Notes: a model not told the origin generated them from the letters alone. Counted from the stretch's first letter, positions 27,955 through 39,226 are shown. The stretch is DNA of 64,000 nucleotides from Marivita sp. GX14005 (GCF_023370775.1 NZ_JAMCCQ010000001.1:1-64000), one strand, 5' to 3'. Numbers and translations are program-made.

Positions 27955-29625
27955 ATGAGCCACGCCGCCCATCCAAGCAACATTCCAGCCGCTGCCCGGC
28001 TCTTTGCCGGGGAGTTCCGGCGCGGACGCATGGATCGGCGTGAATTCCTAGCGCGGGCGACCATGCTCGGAGTATCCACCGGTGCGGCCTATGCCTTGGG
28101 CGGCCTGCCCGCGCCGGCGGCCGAAGAGCCGGTCCCTCGGCGCGGCGGCACGCTGAGGATGCAGATGGAAGTGCGCCCGCACCGCGATCCCCGCACCTAT
28201 GACTGGGCGCAGATGGCCTATATCACCGCCGGAACGCTGGAATATCTTGTCGAATATAATTCTGACGGCAGCTTTCGCGGCATGTTGCTGGAGGCGTGGG
28301 AGGTCAATGACGACGCGACGCTCTATACCTTGCACCTGCGCCCCGGCGTGACGTGGAGCAACGGCGATCGCTTCACCTCGGCCGATGTGGCCCGGATGGT
28401 CGAGCGCTGGTGCGACCGGCAGGTGCCGGGCAATTCGATGGCCGAACGACTGGCCTCGCTGGTCGATGACGCAAGCGGCAGGCTGGCCGATGGCGCGGTC
28501 GAAATCGTGGATTCGCAGACGCTGCGCCTGAAGCCCTCGCGGCCCGATATCACGCTGATCGCCGGGATGGCCGATTACCCGGCGGCGGTGGTGCATGAAA
28601 GCTACAATCCCGAGGCCGAGCTTTCCACGCTGGTCGGCACCGGTCCGATGGTGATCGAAAGCCTTGCCGTGAACGAACGCGCGGTGCTCGTCAGGGGCGA
28701 TCATCCCTGGTGGGGCGACGCGGTGTTCGAGGAAGGCGGCTTCTACCTAGACCGGATCGAGTTCATCGATTACGGCACCGACCCCGCCGCCTGGGTGGAG
28801 GCCGCGCGCGCCGGCGAGGTGGATCTTTTCTACGAGAGCGTCAGCGAATTTGTCGAGGTTCTGGACGCGCTGGGTTTCGAACGCTCCGAGGTTCTGACGG
28901 CGGCGACGATCTGCATCCGCCCGAACCAGCGCGCCGAGATCGAGGGAATGCGCCCCTATGCCGACAAGCGCGTGCGCCTCGCGCTGGCAATGGCGGTCGA
29001 CAACGCGATCTGCCTCGAGCTCGGCTATGGCGGGCGCGGCATCCCGGCGGAAAACCATCATGTCGCGCCGGTGCATCCCGCGCATGACCCGTCAGTGACA
29101 CGTATCCCGCACGACCCCGAGGCGGCGATGGCGCTCATGCAGGAGGCGGGAATGGCCGGGTTCGAGCATGAGCTCATCTCGATCGACGACGACTGGCGCA
29201 ATCTCACCGCCGATACGGTCGCAGCGCAACTGCGCGATGCGGGCTTCAAGGTGAAGCGCCGGATCCTGCCCGGCAGGGAGTTTTGGGCCAACTGGACGAC
29301 CTATCCGTTCAGCGCGACCAACTGGAACCATCGCCCGCTCGGCACGCAGACCCTTGCCCTGGCCTACCGCAGCGGAGCGGCCTGGAACGAGACGGGGTTC
29401 TCAAACGCAGAGTTCGATGCGCTTCTGGCCGAGGCGGACTCCATCGCAGATGCGGATGAGCGGCGCGCGGTGATGGGGCGGCTGCAGGAGATCCTCGTCG
29501 AGGAGGGCGTGACGATCCAGCCCTATTGGCGCTCTCTCGTGCGGCACAACCGGCCCGGCGTGATCGGAACCGCGATGCATGTCGCCTATCTGCCCCAGAT
29601 CTACAAATGGGCGCTGGCGAAGTGA
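27955..29625 (+). CDS. Tat-exported peptide-type ABC substrate-binding protein
   Basis: Family 5 extracellular solute-binding protein (DppA/OppA type), 556 aa. The N-terminus has a twin-arginine signal ([24 protein letters not shown]) rather than a Sec signal. The mature part shows the family pattern [48 protein letters not shown]. Ribosome site GGGAGA lies upstream of ATG. No permease or ATPase genes are adjacent, so this orphan binding protein would need a transporter encoded elsewhere or may have another role. Confidence 0.88.
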   Translation: MSHAAHPSNIPAAARLFAGEFRRGRMDRREFLARATMLGVSTGAAYALGGLPAPAAEEPVPRRGGTLRMQMEVRPHRDPRTYDWAQMAYITAGTLEYLVEYNSDGSFRGMLLEAWEVNDDATLYTLHLRPGVTWSNGDRFTSADVARMVERWCDRQVPGNSMAERLASLVDDASGRLADGAVEIVDSQTLRLKPSRPDITLIAGMADYPAAVVHESYNPEAELSTLVGTGPMVIESLAVNERAVLVRGDHPWWGDAVFEEGGFYLDRIEFIDYGTDPAAWVEAARAGEVDLFYESVSEFVEVLDALGFERSEVLTAATICIRPNQRAEIEGMRPYADKRVRLALAMAVDNAICLELGYGGRGIPAENHHVAPVHPAHDPSVTRIPHDPEAAMALMQEAGMAGFEHELISIDDDWRNLTADTVAAQLRDAGFKVKRRILPGREFWANWTTYPFSATNWNHRPLGTQTLALAYRSGAAWNETGFSNAEFDALLAEADSIADADERRAVMGRLQEILVEEGVTIQPYWRSLVRHNRPGVIGTAMHVAYLPQIYKWALAK

Positions 29626-29708
29626 TCCGCGCCGCGCCAAACGCTCCCTTTCGGAACCCGAAGCTGCCCGGCTGAATTGGTCCTCCACATCAGGGAAGGA
29701 TCGATGCA

Positions 29709-30560
29709 ATGGCGGAACATTCGCAAAACGACAAGCTCGACTGGGCGATTCCGGTCATGCGGGCCGGCTATGCCGGGCGCGGGCTGACCTATGTGGTGAT
29801 CGCCGGCATGTCCCTCTGGGCGATCTGGTCGGGCGGCTCTGCACAGGGCACCCAATCCGCGCTCTCGAAGCTCGAAGGCACGCCGGGCGGCGGTATCGTT
29901 CTGGGGCTGATCGCGCTCGGGCTGGTGGCCTATTGCGTCTGGCGCGTGCTGGATGCGGCGTTCGATCTGGAGGATTATGGCACGGACGGCAAGGGCATCG
30001 TGGCGCGGATCGGCATGATCGTCACCGGCGTCATTCACGCCGCGCTCGGAATCGCGGCCTTCACGATTCTATGGGGCACCGGCACGGGCGGGTCGGGCAT
30101 TTCGTCCCTGACGCGGCAGGCGCTGGAACTGCCGATGGGCCGCTTCCTCATCGGTGCCGCCGGCGCGGCGACAGTCGGCGCGGGCATCTACTACCTGCAC
30201 AAGGCGGCGACCCAAAGCTATCACGAAAAGTTGCGGGCCAACCATTTCACCGTCAACTGGAACTGGGCGCTTCAGGCCGGTGTCGCGGCGCAGGGGATCA
30301 TAGTCGGGATCGTCGGCGGGTTTTTCCTCTCCGCCGCGATCACCTACGATCCGTCCGACGCGGGCGGGATGAACAAGGTGTTCGAATGGCTGTCCTCGCA
30401 ACCTTTCGGTCAGTCCATCGTCGTGCTGATCTGTCTCGGACTTCTGGGTTTCGCACTCTTCTGCTTTGTGAACGCGGCTTACCGGATCGTGCCGAAAGCG
30501 AGCGATCCTGACGTCGAAACCCTCGGCGCGCGGCTCAAGGCAAAAGCCGAGAGCGCCTAG
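29709..30560 (+). CDS. DUF1206 integral membrane protein
   Basis: Length is 283 aa with six hydrophobic segments arranged as three similar pairs, each starting with a pattern such as [41 protein letters not shown] and [16 protein letters not shown]. This threefold repeat is the DUF1206 architecture. Function is unknown. GGAAGG precedes the ATG. Its TAG stop interlocks with the stop of the opposite-strand transglycosylase gene. Confidence 0.85.
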   Translation: MAEHSQNDKLDWAIPVMRAGYAGRGLTYVVIAGMSLWAIWSGGSAQGTQSALSKLEGTPGGGIVLGLIALGLVAYCVWRVLDAAFDLEDYGTDGKGIVARIGMIVTGVIHAALGIAAFTILWGTGTGGSGISSLTRQALELPMGRFLIGAAGAATVGAGIYYLHKAATQSYHEKLRANHFTVNWNWALQAGVAAQGIIVGIVGGFFLSAAITYDPSDAGGMNKVFEWLSSQPFGQSIVVLICLGLLGFALFCFVNAAYRIVPKASDPDVETLGARLKAKAESA

Positions 30561-31171
30561 CGGCCCCAGATCGCCTTCACATAGTCGCGGGTTTCCCGGT
30601 AGGGCGGGATGCCCTTGTGCTTGAGCACCGCGCCCGGCCCCGCGTTATAGGCGGCCAGAGCGTGCGGCCAGTTGCCGAATTTGCGGAACTGCTGCTTGAG
30701 ATACCGCGCGCCGCCATCGAGGTTCTGTTCGGGATCGTTGGGATCGACCCTGAGAAGCCGCGCGGTGCCGGGCATGAGCTGCGCCAGACCGATCGCGCCC
30801 TTGTGCGACCGGGCACCGGGGTTGAAGCCCGATTCGCGCTGCACGAGCCGCAGGAAAAGATCCTCGGGAATACCGTGCCGCCGTGCGGCATTGCGCGCCA
30901 TACCGAGGTAAAGCCCCTTGTAACGCCCGGTATAGCGCGGAACCTCCCCGCCCGGCACGCCCCATTTCGACGGTGTGACGACCGTGGGCGGCTGCAGACG
31001 CACCGAGTTGTTGTATTGCTGCGCCGCGCGGGTATCGAGCACCTTGGTCTTGCTCGACAGGAGCGAAACGCGGTTCTTGGTGGAGAGCACATCGGCCTGC
31101 GCCGCGCCGGCCGTTCCAATCAACGCGGCGCACACCGCCGCACTCAAGCTCCGCATTGCCACTCGCATCAT
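30557..31171 (-). CDS. Lytic transglycosylase (SLT domain)
   Basis: Length is 204 aa. A signal peptide ending at AAQA leads into a ~70-aa linker, then the lysozyme-like SLT domain: catalytic Glu in [28 protein letters not shown] (family ESxFxP...GLMQLMP pattern), then [13 protein letters not shown] and [12 protein letters not shown]. It would cleave peptidoglycan glycan strands in the periplasm. The start may be the first or second of two consecutive ATG codons. The gene converges on the DUF1206 gene and their stop codons share CTAG. Confidence 0.87.
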   Translation of the reverse strand: MMRVAMRSLSAAVCAALIGTAGAAQADVLSTKNRVSLLSSKTKVLDTRAAQQYNNSVRLQPPTVVTPSKWGVPGGEVPRYTGRYKGLYLGMARNAARRHGIPEDLFLRLVQRESGFNPGARSHKGAIGLAQLMPGTARLLRVDPNDPEQNLDGGARYLKQQFRKFGNWPHALAAYNAGPGAVLKHKGIPPYRETRDYVKAIWGR

Positions 31172-31279
31172 CCCTCGCGCCTCACATTTGAGTTTTCGCC
31201 CCGCCGGTATAGTCGGATTTTACGCACCATGCGAGTCCCGCGCGGCCCGAATTTCCCGGACTGATGCCCCGGCGGCATG

Positions 31280-32683
31280 TCAGCCGCGCAGCACCGCCGC
31301 GACCTGCGCCGCGAAATCCTCGCCGCGCTGTTCGAAATTATCGTATTGATCGAAGCTGGCCGCCGCCGGAGCGAGCAGGACCACATCGCCGGGCTCGGCC
31401 TCCGCTGCGGCACGGGCGACAGCGGTTTGCATCGTGCCGCATGGGTCGGTCTCTATGCCGGGCAGTTGCATCGCGAACGCGTCCGCCTCGCGCCCGATGA
31501 CATAGGCTTTGCGCACATGGGAAAGGCCGGGGGTCAGCCCGTCCAGCCCGCCTTCCTTCTGCAATCCGCCGCAGATCCAGCGGATGTTTCGGAACGCCAG
31601 AAGCGCCTTGAGCGCGCTGTCGACATTGGTGGCCTTGCTGTCATTCACGAACGTCACGCCATCCGCTTCGGCCACGATCTGGCTGCGATGCGGCAGCCCT
31701 CCGAAGGACGCCAGCGCAGGCTCGATCTGGCGCGGCCCGAGGCCCAGCGCGCGCAGCGCGGCGTAGGCGGCGCACGCGTTCTGGTGATTGTGCGCGCCGG
31801 GCAAGCCCTTGACATCGCGCAGATCGATCGACGCCACCTGCCGCCCCTTGCGCCATTCGGAAAGAAATCCCTTGCGCGCGAACACGCTCCATCCCGGACC
31901 GGACAGCTTCTGGCCCGAGGAGATGCGGATCAAACGATCATCGCCGGGCCCTTCGGCAAGCTGGTTGGCGAGGTAACGCCCCTCAGGCTCATCGACGCCA
32001 ACGATCGCCCGGTCCGGCCCTCCCTCGGCAAAGAGCCGGCGCTTGGCCGCAAAATAGCCTCCGAGCCCCCCGTGACGGTCCAGATGATCGGGCGAAAGAT
32101 TGGTGAACACCGCCACATCCGGCGTCAGGGCGCGCGCGAGATCGGTCTGGTAGCTCGACAGTTCGAGCACCACGACACCGCCATCGCCGGGCGGGTCGAT
32201 ATCCAGCACGCCGCGTCCGATATTGCCGGCAAGCTGGCTGCTGCGTCCGGCCTCCTGCAGGATATGGTGGATCAGCGCCGCCGTGGTGGATTTGCCGTTC
32301 GATCCCGTCACCGCGATGACGCGCGGCGGGGTGTCGTGGTGATCCCAACCGCCGCCGCCGAGCGAGCGGAAGAAGAGGCCGATATCGTTGTCCACCGGAA
32401 CGCCCGCGTCCCATGCCTTCGCGATCACGGGGTTCGGCGCGGGGTACAGATGCGGGATGCCGGGGCTTACGATCAGGCAGGCCACGTCTTCGAACGCGCC
32501 GGCGCGGCTTAGACCCACCACCTCGAACCCTTCGGCCTCCGCCGCCGCGCGGGCTTTGGGCATGTCGTCCCAGCAGACCGGCAGCGCGCCGCCCGCACGC
32601 AAGGCGCGCGCCGCCGACAGGCCGGAGCGGCCCAGCCCCAGAACCGCGACCTTGCGTCCAGAAAATCCTTGAACCGGGATCAT
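31280..32683 (-). CDS. murD: UDP-N-acetylmuramoyl-L-alanine--D-glutamate ligase MurD
   Basis: Cytoplasmic Mur ligase adding D-Glu to the peptidoglycan precursor. The N-terminal Rossmann domain ([17 protein letters not shown]), ATP loop ([15 protein letters not shown]), [34 protein letters not shown] and [12 protein letters not shown] are all in place, with the C-terminal [19 protein letters not shown]. Length is 467 aa. It is 4 bp downstream of hisD rather than inside a dcw cluster, which is unusual for this gene. Confidence 0.93.
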   Translation of the reverse strand: MIPVQGFSGRKVAVLGLGRSGLSAARALRAGGALPVCWDDMPKARAAAEAEGFEVVGLSRAGAFEDVACLIVSPGIPHLYPAPNPVIAKAWDAGVPVDNDIGLFFRSLGGGGWDHHDTPPRVIAVTGSNGKSTTAALIHHILQEAGRSSQLAGNIGRGVLDIDPPGDGGVVVLELSSYQTDLARALTPDVAVFTNLSPDHLDRHGGLGGYFAAKRRLFAEGGPDRAIVGVDEPEGRYLANQLAEGPGDDRLIRISSGQKLSGPGWSVFARKGFLSEWRKGRQVASIDLRDVKGLPGAHNHQNACAAYAALRALGLGPRQIEPALASFGGLPHRSQIVAEADGVTFVNDSKATNVDSALKALLAFRNIRWICGGLQKEGGLDGLTPGLSHVRKAYVIGREADAFAMQLPGIETDPCGTMQTAVARAAAEAEPGDVVLLAPAAASFDQYDNFEQRGEDFAAQVAAVLRG

Positions 32684-32687
32684 CGCC

Positions 32688-33989
32688 CTACCCGTTCAGC
32701 TTGCGCAAACGCGCGGTCACGGACAGCCCATGCGCTTCGAGCGATTCAGAACGCGCGAGGGTTTCCGCCGCCGGGCCGATGGCGCGCAGCGCCTCGGGCG
32801 TCATCCGCGCCAGCGTCGTGCGCTTGAGGAAATCGAGCACCGACAGCCCCGAGGAGAACCGCGCCGAGCGCGCCGTGGGCAGCACATGGTTCGGCCCTCC
32901 GATGTAATCGCCGATGGCCTCGGGCGTCCATTGGCCGAGGAAGATCGCGCCCGCATGACTGATCCTGCCCGCCAGCGCGTCGGGATCGGGCACGCAAAGC
33001 TCCAGATGCTCGGGCGCGATGCGGTCACAAAGCGCCGCCGCCTCCGCCAGATCGCGCACGGTGATGATCGCGCCGAAGTCGCGCCAGCTTGCGCCCGCGA
33101 TGGCGCGCCGCTCCAGCGTTTCGAGCCGCTTTTCGATGGCCTCGGCCACCGCCTGCCCGAATTCGGCATCGGTGGTGATGAGCAGCGATTGCGCGCTTTC
33201 GTCATGTTCCGCCTGGCTCAGCAGATCGAGCGCGATCCAGTCGGGGTCGTTCTCGCCATCCGCGATCACGAGGATCTCGGACGGGCCGGCGATCATGTCG
33301 ATCCCTACCTTGCCGAACACCCGGCGCTTGGCCGCCGCGACAAAGGCGTTCCCCGGCCCGGTAATCTTGTCCACCGGCGCAATGGTTTCGGTGCCATAGG
33401 CCAGCGCGGCAATCGCCTGCGCGCCGCCGATCCGGTAAACCTCGTCAACCCCGGCAATGCGGCAGGCCAGCAGCACCAGCGGATTGATTACGCCGTCCGG
33501 CGTCGGCACCGTCACCGCGAGCCGCTGCACCCCCGCGACCTTGGCCGGAACCGCGTTCATCAGGACCGAGGACGGATAGCTCGCCAGCCCGCCGGGCACG
33601 TAAAGTCCCGCCGCCGAAACCGGCGTCCAGCGCCAGCCGAGCGTCGCGCCTTCAGGATCGGTCCAGCTTTCATCGCCCGGTATCTGGCGCGCATGATAGC
33701 CGCGTATCCGCTCCGCCGCCTGCTCCAGCGCCGCGCGCTCGGTTTCAGGCACACGGGCGATCTCGGCATCAATCTCGGCCTCCGAAATGCGCATACGCTC
33801 CGCCGTCAGATCGAGCCGGTCGAACCTCGCCGTCAACTCCAACACCGCCGCATCGCCCCGCGCGCGCACATCCGCGATGATCGCGGCGACAACGTCATCC
33901 ACATCCGCGGAGTCCTCGCGCTTGGCAGACAAAAGCTCCGCGAATCGCGCGTCGAAATCGGCGTCCTGGGTTGAGAGGAATTGGGGCAT
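32688..33989 (-). CDS. hisD: Histidinol dehydrogenase HisD
   Basis: Zinc enzyme for the last two steps of histidine synthesis (histidinol to histidine with NAD). Family motifs include [51 protein letters not shown] and APEHLELCV (zinc/catalytic His region). The start [12 protein letters not shown] gives 433 aa. No other his genes are adjacent; the linkage to murA and DUF2948 is a characteristic alphaproteobacterial arrangement. Confidence 0.94.
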   Translation of the reverse strand: MPQFLSTQDADFDARFAELLSAKREDSADVDDVVAAIIADVRARGDAAVLELTARFDRLDLTAERMRISEAEIDAEIARVPETERAALEQAAERIRGYHARQIPGDESWTDPEGATLGWRWTPVSAAGLYVPGGLASYPSSVLMNAVPAKVAGVQRLAVTVPTPDGVINPLVLLACRIAGVDEVYRIGGAQAIAALAYGTETIAPVDKITGPGNAFVAAAKRRVFGKVGIDMIAGPSEILVIADGENDPDWIALDLLSQAEHDESAQSLLITTDAEFGQAVAEAIEKRLETLERRAIAGASWRDFGAIITVRDLAEAAALCDRIAPEHLELCVPDPDALAGRISHAGAIFLGQWTPEAIGDYIGGPNHVLPTARSARFSSGLSVLDFLKRTTLARMTPEALRAIGPAAETLARSESLEAHGLSVTARLRKLNG

Positions 33990-34029
33990 CGAGATCTCCG
34001 AAGGGGGCTTTTCTGACGACCGGAAACGA

Positions 34030-34503
34030 TTATTCCGGATGGCGCGGCGCTTTGCCCGAAACCGCGGCATAAGGCCGGGTCACATCGCGCAGGGTGACTT
34101 CGATCTCTTCGACCTCCAGCCGGATCGCACCGTCGCCGGCCAGCGTCAGGATCACCGCGCCTTCGTCTTCGGGATCGGGGGCGACGGACAGGAGCGACAT
34201 GATCGTGTCAGCATCCTTCGGATCGACGCCTTGGCTGGAAACCCTGGTGACGTGATCGACGACCAGCACCGATTGCACCCGTTCTGGCGTGCGGTGCGCG
34301 CGGTCGGCTTTCGGCAGATCCTCCCAGCGGAAACGGTTAAGCAGGATGCCGAACCGCTTGCGCGCGGCCTGCCACTGCATTTCCGATCCGGGGAACACCG
34401 CATCCTGACAAAGGGCCGAGACCACCTGCAGATCGCCCTCGTCCATCGCCACAAGCCGCAACGGCTGCTCGGCGCCTTCCCCGAATGTCGCGTCGCGATT
34501 CAT
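34030..34503 (-). CDS. DUF2948 family protein
   Basis: Length is 157 aa, with family-like segments [35 protein letters not shown] and [21 protein letters not shown]2948 proteins are small cytoplasmic alphaproteobacterial proteins with unknown function, regularly between murA and hisD as here. The start overlaps the murA stop (ATGA), so it is translated from the murA mRNA. Confidence 0.88.
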   Translation of the reverse strand: MNRDATFGEGAEQPLRLVAMDEGDLQVVSALCQDAVFPGSEMQWQAARKRFGILLNRFRWEDLPKADRAHRTPERVQSVLVVDHVTRVSSQGVDPKDADTIMSLLSVAPDPEDEGAVILTLAGDGAIRLEVEEIEVTLRDVTRPYAAVSGKAPRHPE

Positions 34504-35771
34504 TGTTCTTTCACCCGTTCGATTTTCGCGCCCACTGCTTCGAGCTTGCGCACCACATGCTCATAGCCGCGATCCAGATGGTAGACACGGCTGACCACGG
34601 TTTCGCCTTCCGCCGCCAGCCCCGCAAGGATCAGCGAGACCGAGGCGCGCAGATCGGTCGCCATGACCGGCGCACCCTTGAGCCGCTCGACCCCGGTGAC
34701 GGTCGCGGTGCCGCCGTGCACGTCGATCTTCGCGCCCATGCGCATCAGTTCAGGCGCATGCATGAAGCGGTTCTCGAAGATCTTCTCCTCCAGAACGCTG
34801 GTGCCATCGGCGGTGCAAAGAAGCGCCATCATCTGCGCCTGCAGATCGGTCGGAAAGCCGGGGAACGGCTCCGTCGTCACATCGACGGCCCGGATGCGGC
34901 CGTTCTTGCGCGCGACCTTGAGCCCGGCGGCGGTTTCCTCGACCGATATGCCGGCGGCATCCAGTTTCTCGCAAAAAGCCGACAAAAGGTCGATCCGCCC
35001 GCCGAGGCATTCCACCTCGCCGCCGCAGATCGCAGGGGCCAGCATGTAGGTGCCAAGCTCGATCCGGTCGGTGACGACGCGGTGCGTCGCGCCGCCCAGA
35101 CGGTCCACGCCCTCGATAGTGATTTCGGATGTTCCCTCGCCCTCGATCCGCGCGCCCATCTTTTGCAGGCACTGCGCCAGATCGACGATCTCGGGCTCGC
35201 GCGCGGCGTTCTTCAGCACGGTCGTGCCCTTTGCCAGCGTTGCGGCCATCAGCGCATTCTCCGTCGCGCCGACCGAGACGAAAGGAAACTCGACCACCCC
35301 GCCGCGAAGCCCGCCCGAGGGAGCCGTCGCGTGAACGTAGCCGTCGCGCAATTCAAGCTTTGCGCCCATCGCCTCCAGCGCCTTGAGATGCAGGTCGACA
35401 GGCCGCGCGCCGATGGCACAGCCACCGGGCAGCGACACTTCGGCATGGCCGAACCGCGACAGAAGCGGACCCAGAACGAGGATCGAGGCGCGCATCTTGC
35501 GCACGATGTCATACTCGGCGCGGGTCGAGGTCAGATCATGGCTCGACATCGCCAGCACCTGCCCGTCCTGGAGCGCCTGCACCTCCGCGCCCAGCGATTG
35601 CAGCAAAGTGCTCATGGTGCGGATATCGCTGAGCCGCGGCGCATTCGTCAGCGTCAGCGGCTCGTCGCTCAGAAGCGTCGCCGGCATCAGCGTCAGACAG
35701 GCGTTCTTGGCGCCGGCAATCGGGATCTGCCCGCTGAGCGCGCCGTTCCCCGTCACGATGATCTGGTCCAT
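34500..35771 (-). CDS. murA: UDP-N-acetylglucosamine 1-carboxyvinyltransferase MurA
   Basis: First committed step of peptidoglycan synthesis: enolpyruvyl transfer from PEP to UDP-GlcNAc. The N-terminus has [15 protein letters not shown]-type sequence ([19 protein letters not shown]), and the fosfomycin-target cysteine is retained in [11 protein letters not shown]. The two-domain EPSP-synthase fold pattern continues through the 423 aa. It follows a small charged-protein gene after 5 bp and overlaps the DUF2948 gene. Confidence 0.95.
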   Translation of the reverse strand: MDQIIVTGNGALSGQIPIAGAKNACLTLMPATLLSDEPLTLTNAPRLSDIRTMSTLLQSLGAEVQALQDGQVLAMSSHDLTSTRAEYDIVRKMRASILVLGPLLSRFGHAEVSLPGGCAIGARPVDLHLKALEAMGAKLELRDGYVHATAPSGGLRGGVVEFPFVSVGATENALMAATLAKGTTVLKNAAREPEIVDLAQCLQKMGARIEGEGTSEITIEGVDRLGGATHRVVTDRIELGTYMLAPAICGGEVECLGGRIDLLSAFCEKLDAAGISVEETAAGLKVARKNGRIRAVDVTTEPFPGFPTDLQAQMMALLCTADGTSVLEEKIFENRFMHAPELMRMGAKIDVHGGTATVTGVERLKGAPVMATDLRASVSLILAGLAAEGETVVSRVYHLDRGYEHVVRKLEAVGAKIERVKEQ

Positions 35772-35776
35772 ACCTT

Positions 35777-35962
35777 TTAAACGCCCTTGCCCGATTTGCC
35801 GTTATCCGATGTGTCGCCGCCCGCACGTTCGCCGCCGGTCTGTTCCCCGATCCGCCCCCGCACCTGCGCCTTGCGCCTTGCGAGATTCGCCTTGAGCGCG
35901 GCCTTCAGCCTGTCCTCGCGCGCTTCGGCCTCTGATTTGTCGGATGCGGGTTTGCGTGTCAT
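35777..35962 (-). CDS. Small highly charged protein upstream of murA (61 aa)
   Basis: Length is 61 aa, starting [20 protein letters not shown] and continuing with an Arg/Lys/Ala helix ([17 protein letters not shown]) and a disordered Gly/Asp tail. It is 5 bp upstream of murA on the same strand. Small basic proteins of this type occur at this position in related alphaproteobacteria, which suggests that it is real, but the family name and function are not known to me. Confidence 0.6.
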   Translation of the reverse strand: MTRKPASDKSEAEAREDRLKAALKANLARRKAQVRGRIGEQTGGERAGGDTSDNGKSGKGV

Positions 35963-36005
35963 GGCGCCTTCCTATCGCAGCGGCGAAAAAGGGTCCAGAT
36001 TGCGC

Positions 36006-36034
36006 TTGCACAGTTTCGCGATAGAGTCTAATCA
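36006..36034 (+). promoter_or_regulatory. Promoter of tRNA-Thr
   Basis: TTGCAC (36006-36011), then a 17-bp spacer, then TAATCA (36029-36034). Transcription would begin near 36041, 20 bp before the tRNA. Confidence 0.6.
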
Positions 36035-36061
36035 CCCGCCACATCGCTAAAGGCGCACGGC

Positions 36062-36136
<75 letters not shown>

Positions 36137-36235
36137 TTTCCCACCCCTCATTCCCGTTCAAACCGATCCGCGATACCTTGCTGGCGTCGCGATGCGCTGA
36201 TAGCTAGGCTCCGTTGATCCTTCGGGCAGGCTTTC

Positions 36236-37414
36236 ATGCGCGCAGCCATCGCGACAGGCGAATATCATCTGGGCGGCGAGACGTTCATCAATCGGCATAT
36301 CGAGCATCTGTTCGGTGGCGATACGGTGGTGGTCTGCGGGCGGTTCCGGGGGGACAATCCCTATGGCAAGCCCTATTTCGTGCGCCGCGACGGGCTGTCG
36401 GGGCGCGACATGATGATCGCGCCCTGGTGGCTTTTGCGCAACCGGATGCGGCACGGCACCTCCCGCCTGCCCTTCGGGGAGGCCAGGGACGCGCTGGTCA
36501 AGTTCCTGCGCGAGGAGCGTGTCGAGATCGTGCTGGCCGAGTTCGGCACGCAAGCGCTGGCGTTGGCGCCGCTCGCCAATCATCTCGGGATTCCGATCTT
36601 CACCTATTTCCGCGGCACCGATGCCTCCAAGGCGATCCGCACCGAACGGATGCGGTCGGCCTACCGCAAGATGATGCCGCGGCTGGCGGGGGTGTTTTCC
36701 GTTTCGCGGTTCCTGCTCGACAATCTCGCGCGGCACGGGATTTCGCATCCCAACAGCACGGTGATCCCCTCGGGCGTCGATATCCGCCGCTTTGCGCCGC
36801 GTGCCAAGGTGCCACTGAGCTTTCTCGCCGTCGGGCGGTTCGTCGAGAAGAAGGCGCCGATGACGACGCTGCGCGCCTTCGCACGGGCGACCGAAGGGAT
36901 GCCCGAGGCGCGGCTCGACTATATCGGCGATGGGCCGCTTTTCGAGCCGACACGGGTTTTGGCCGAGGAACTGGGCATCAGCGGCAAGCTGCGCTTTCAC
37001 GGCGCGCAGCCGCATCACACCGTGCGTGACCGGTTGATGAGCACGCAATTTTTCCTGCAACATTCCGTCACAGCGCGCGACGGCAATACCGAGGGTCTGC
37101 CCACCGCAATCCAGGAGGCGATGGCCTGCGGCTGTATAACCATTTCGACACGCCATGCCGGCATCCCAGAGGCAATTGACGAGGGCGAGACCGGCTTTCT
37201 GGTCGAGGAACATGACGAGGCCGGTTTCACCCGCGCCATTTCGCGAGCGCTTGCGGTGCCGGACCCGCTGGCGATGTCGATGCGCGCACGGGCGGTGGCC
37301 GAGGAGCGGTTCGACAATGACGTGTTGTTGCGGCGGCTCGAACACCGGATCCGGGCCACGCTGTCCATCCCGCCGGATGGCCCGGCGGCCTGCCTGCCGC
37401 GCGTGTCCGCCTGA
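36236..37414 (+). CDS. Group 1 glycosyltransferase (GT4-like)
   Basis: Length is 392 aa with a GT-B fold. The C-terminal donor-binding half is readable: FLAVGRFVEKKAPMTTLRAFA, the TEGLPTAIQEAMACG motif with the EX7E-type Glu pair, and AGIPEAIDEGETGFLVEEHD. It lies 9 bp upstream of waaA on the same strand, which suggests a role in lipopolysaccharide core or surface polysaccharide synthesis. The sugar specificity cannot be read. Confidence 0.85.
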   Translation: MRAAIATGEYHLGGETFINRHIEHLFGGDTVVVCGRFRGDNPYGKPYFVRRDGLSGRDMMIAPWWLLRNRMRHGTSRLPFGEARDALVKFLREERVEIVLAEFGTQALALAPLANHLGIPIFTYFRGTDASKAIRTERMRSAYRKMMPRLAGVFSVSRFLLDNLARHGISHPNSTVIPSGVDIRRFAPRAKVPLSFLAVGRFVEKKAPMTTLRAFARATEGMPEARLDYIGDGPLFEPTRVLAEELGISGKLRFHGAQPHHTVRDRLMSTQFFLQHSVTARDGNTEGLPTAIQEAMACGCITISTRHAGIPEAIDEGETGFLVEEHDEAGFTRAISRALAVPDPLAMSMRARAVAEERFDNDVLLRRLEHRIRATLSIPPDGPAACLPRVSA

Positions 37415-37423
37415 GGGGCGGGC

Positions 37424-38638
37424 GTGGGTCTCTACCGCCTGTTGATGACGCTTTTCGCCGCGAAGGAGATCCTGCGGCGCATCGCGCAGCGCGATTGGCA
37501 CGGCATTCGGGCGCGGCTCGGCCGCACCAAGCCGGAGCGGCCGGGGCCGCATCTGTGGATGCATACCGCGTCGAACGGGGAGGCGATGTCGGCCCGTCCG
37601 GTGATCGATCGTCTGGCGGCGCGCGGCGAGGCGATCCTTCTGACAGTGAACACCGATACGGCGCTTGCGCTGGTGCGCGGATGGAACGTGCCGGGGCTGT
37701 CGGTGCGGCTGGCACCCGTCGATCTGCCCGGCCCGGTGCGGCGCGTGATAGCCCGATGGGGCGTGACGGCGCATGTCACATTCGAGAGCGATCTGTGGCC
37801 CATCCGCATCCGGTCGGTTCCCGGCCCGGTGATCGTTCTGGGCGCGCGGCTGACCGCGCGGACGGCGAAGGGCTGGACACGGCTGGGCCGGCTCGCGCGC
37901 GACATGCTGGGCCGCGTAAGCTATCTGTCGGCGCAGGACGCGCAATCGCTGGAGCGGTTCTCGGCGCTTGGTCTGAAGTCGGCGGCACGCGGGCCGGTTT
38001 TCGATCTCAAGGCACTTTATACGCCGCCGGATGCGACGCCCGGCGCCGATCTGCGCGCCGCCTTCACCCGTCACGAGACATGGCTTGCCGCCTCAACCCA
38101 TCAGGGGGAGGAAGACATCGTGATCGCGGCGCATGAGCGCACACTGCGCGCGCGGCCGGGTCTCAGGTTGATCCTCGCGCCGCGCCATCCCAAACGCGCG
38201 GCCGGGATCGAGCAGCTGATCGGCAAGGCGGGCCTCAGCTGCGCGCGGCGCAGCCGGGGCGAGGATCCGGCTGGCGCGCAGGTCTATCTGGCCGACACGC
38301 TGGGCGAGATGCCGCTCTGGTATGCGCTGGCGGGCGTTACCCTTGTCGCCGGATCGCTGACGGATCGCGGCGGGCACACGCCCTATGAACCCGCCGCCTT
38401 CGGATCGGCGATCCTGAGCGGGCCGGATACCGGAAATTTCCGCGCGGCCTATGCGCGCCTGAAAGATGCCGGGGCGATGATCGACGTGACGGGCGCGGGC
38501 GATCTGGGTGATGCGCTCGTGTCGCTGGCGGATGCGTCGGCGCAGGAGGCACTTGGCCGAGCCGCGCAGGAGGCCTTGCGGCAGGACACCGATTTCGATG
38601 CGCTGATGCGGGATGTGCAAGCGGTTCTCAATGCTTGA
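37424..38638 (+). CDS. waaA: 3-deoxy-D-manno-octulosonic acid transferase WaaA (KdtA)
   Basis: Inner-membrane GT30 enzyme that adds Kdo to lipid IVA. Length is 404 aa with a GTG start behind GAGGGGCGGG. The N-terminal anchor-like YRLLMTLFAAKEILRRI is followed by the acceptor-side TASNGEAMSARPVIDRL with the catalytic Glu equivalent, the central VIVLGARLTAR, and the C-terminal VTLVAGSLTDRGGHTPYEPAAFG donor region with the GGH(N/T)P(Y/L)E motif. It pairs with the lpx genes in this window to complete the inner part of lipopolysaccharide. Confidence 0.9.
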   Translation: MGLYRLLMTLFAAKEILRRIAQRDWHGIRARLGRTKPERPGPHLWMHTASNGEAMSARPVIDRLAARGEAILLTVNTDTALALVRGWNVPGLSVRLAPVDLPGPVRRVIARWGVTAHVTFESDLWPIRIRSVPGPVIVLGARLTARTAKGWTRLGRLARDMLGRVSYLSAQDAQSLERFSALGLKSAARGPVFDLKALYTPPDATPGADLRAAFTRHETWLAASTHQGEEDIVIAAHERTLRARPGLRLILAPRHPKRAAGIEQLIGKAGLSCARRSRGEDPAGAQVYLADTLGEMPLWYALAGVTLVAGSLTDRGGHTPYEPAAFGSAILSGPDTGNFRAAYARLKDAGAMIDVTGAGDLGDALVSLADASAQEALGRAAQEALRQDTDFDALMRDVQAVLNA

Positions 38639-38725
38639 TATCGAACGGTTTGTGCTTATTTTCACTGAAGCCCCCATATTTCGACGACCGGCTCCACGCC
38701 CCTGCCCCTCCAATCCCGACACGCC

Positions 38726-39157
38726 ATGATCCAGTTCACCTTGAAATGCGCCAACGATCACCGCTTCGAAAGCTGGTTCCAGTCCGGATCGGCGTTCGAC
38801 AAGCTGCAGGCCGCCGGAATGGTCGGTTGCTCGGTCTGCGGCTCGACGGACGTGAGCAAGGCGATGATGGCGCCGCGTGTGGGCAAATCGGACACGTCGG
38901 ACGCCCCCGCGAAACGCAGCCTGTCGCGCCCGGCGGGCCCGGTGGAGACGGCTTTGTCGGCGATGCGTAAATTCGTCGAGAAAAACTCCGATTACGTCGG
39001 CAAGAATTTCGCAACCGAGGCGCGGGCCATCCATGACGGCGCGGCCCCGGACCGCCCGATCTGGGGCGAGGCGAAGCGCGAGGAGGCCAGAAAGCTGATC
39101 GAGGACGGCGTGCCGGTCGCACCCCTGCCCTTCACCCCGACCCGCAAGACCAACTGA
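38726..39157 (+). CDS. DUF1178 family protein
   Basis: Length is 143 aa. The N-terminal part MIQFTLKCANDHRFESWFQSGSAFDKL and the CSVCGSTDVSKAMMAP zinc-ribbon-like segment (C-x2-C pairs) are diagnostic for DUF1178. The C-terminal half IHDGAAPDRPIWGEAKREEARKLIEDGVPVAPLPF is also conserved in the family. Function is unknown. No strong ribosome site is visible. Confidence 0.87.
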   Translation: MIQFTLKCANDHRFESWFQSGSAFDKLQAAGMVGCSVCGSTDVSKAMMAPRVGKSDTSDAPAKRSLSRPAGPVETALSAMRKFVEKNSDYVGKNFATEARAIHDGAAPDRPIWGEAKREEARKLIEDGVPVAPLPFTPTRKTN

Positions 39158-39226
39158 GACGCGCACTTGCGCCGCCCCGCGCCGGCACGTAAAGGACAGC
39201 CGACGTTCGAACCGGGGAGGCCGTTG

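Noticed and set aside
36158-38074. 638-aa minus-strand open frame
   Set aside because: Antisense to the glycosyltransferase and waaA genes; His/Arg-rich shadow sequence without domains.
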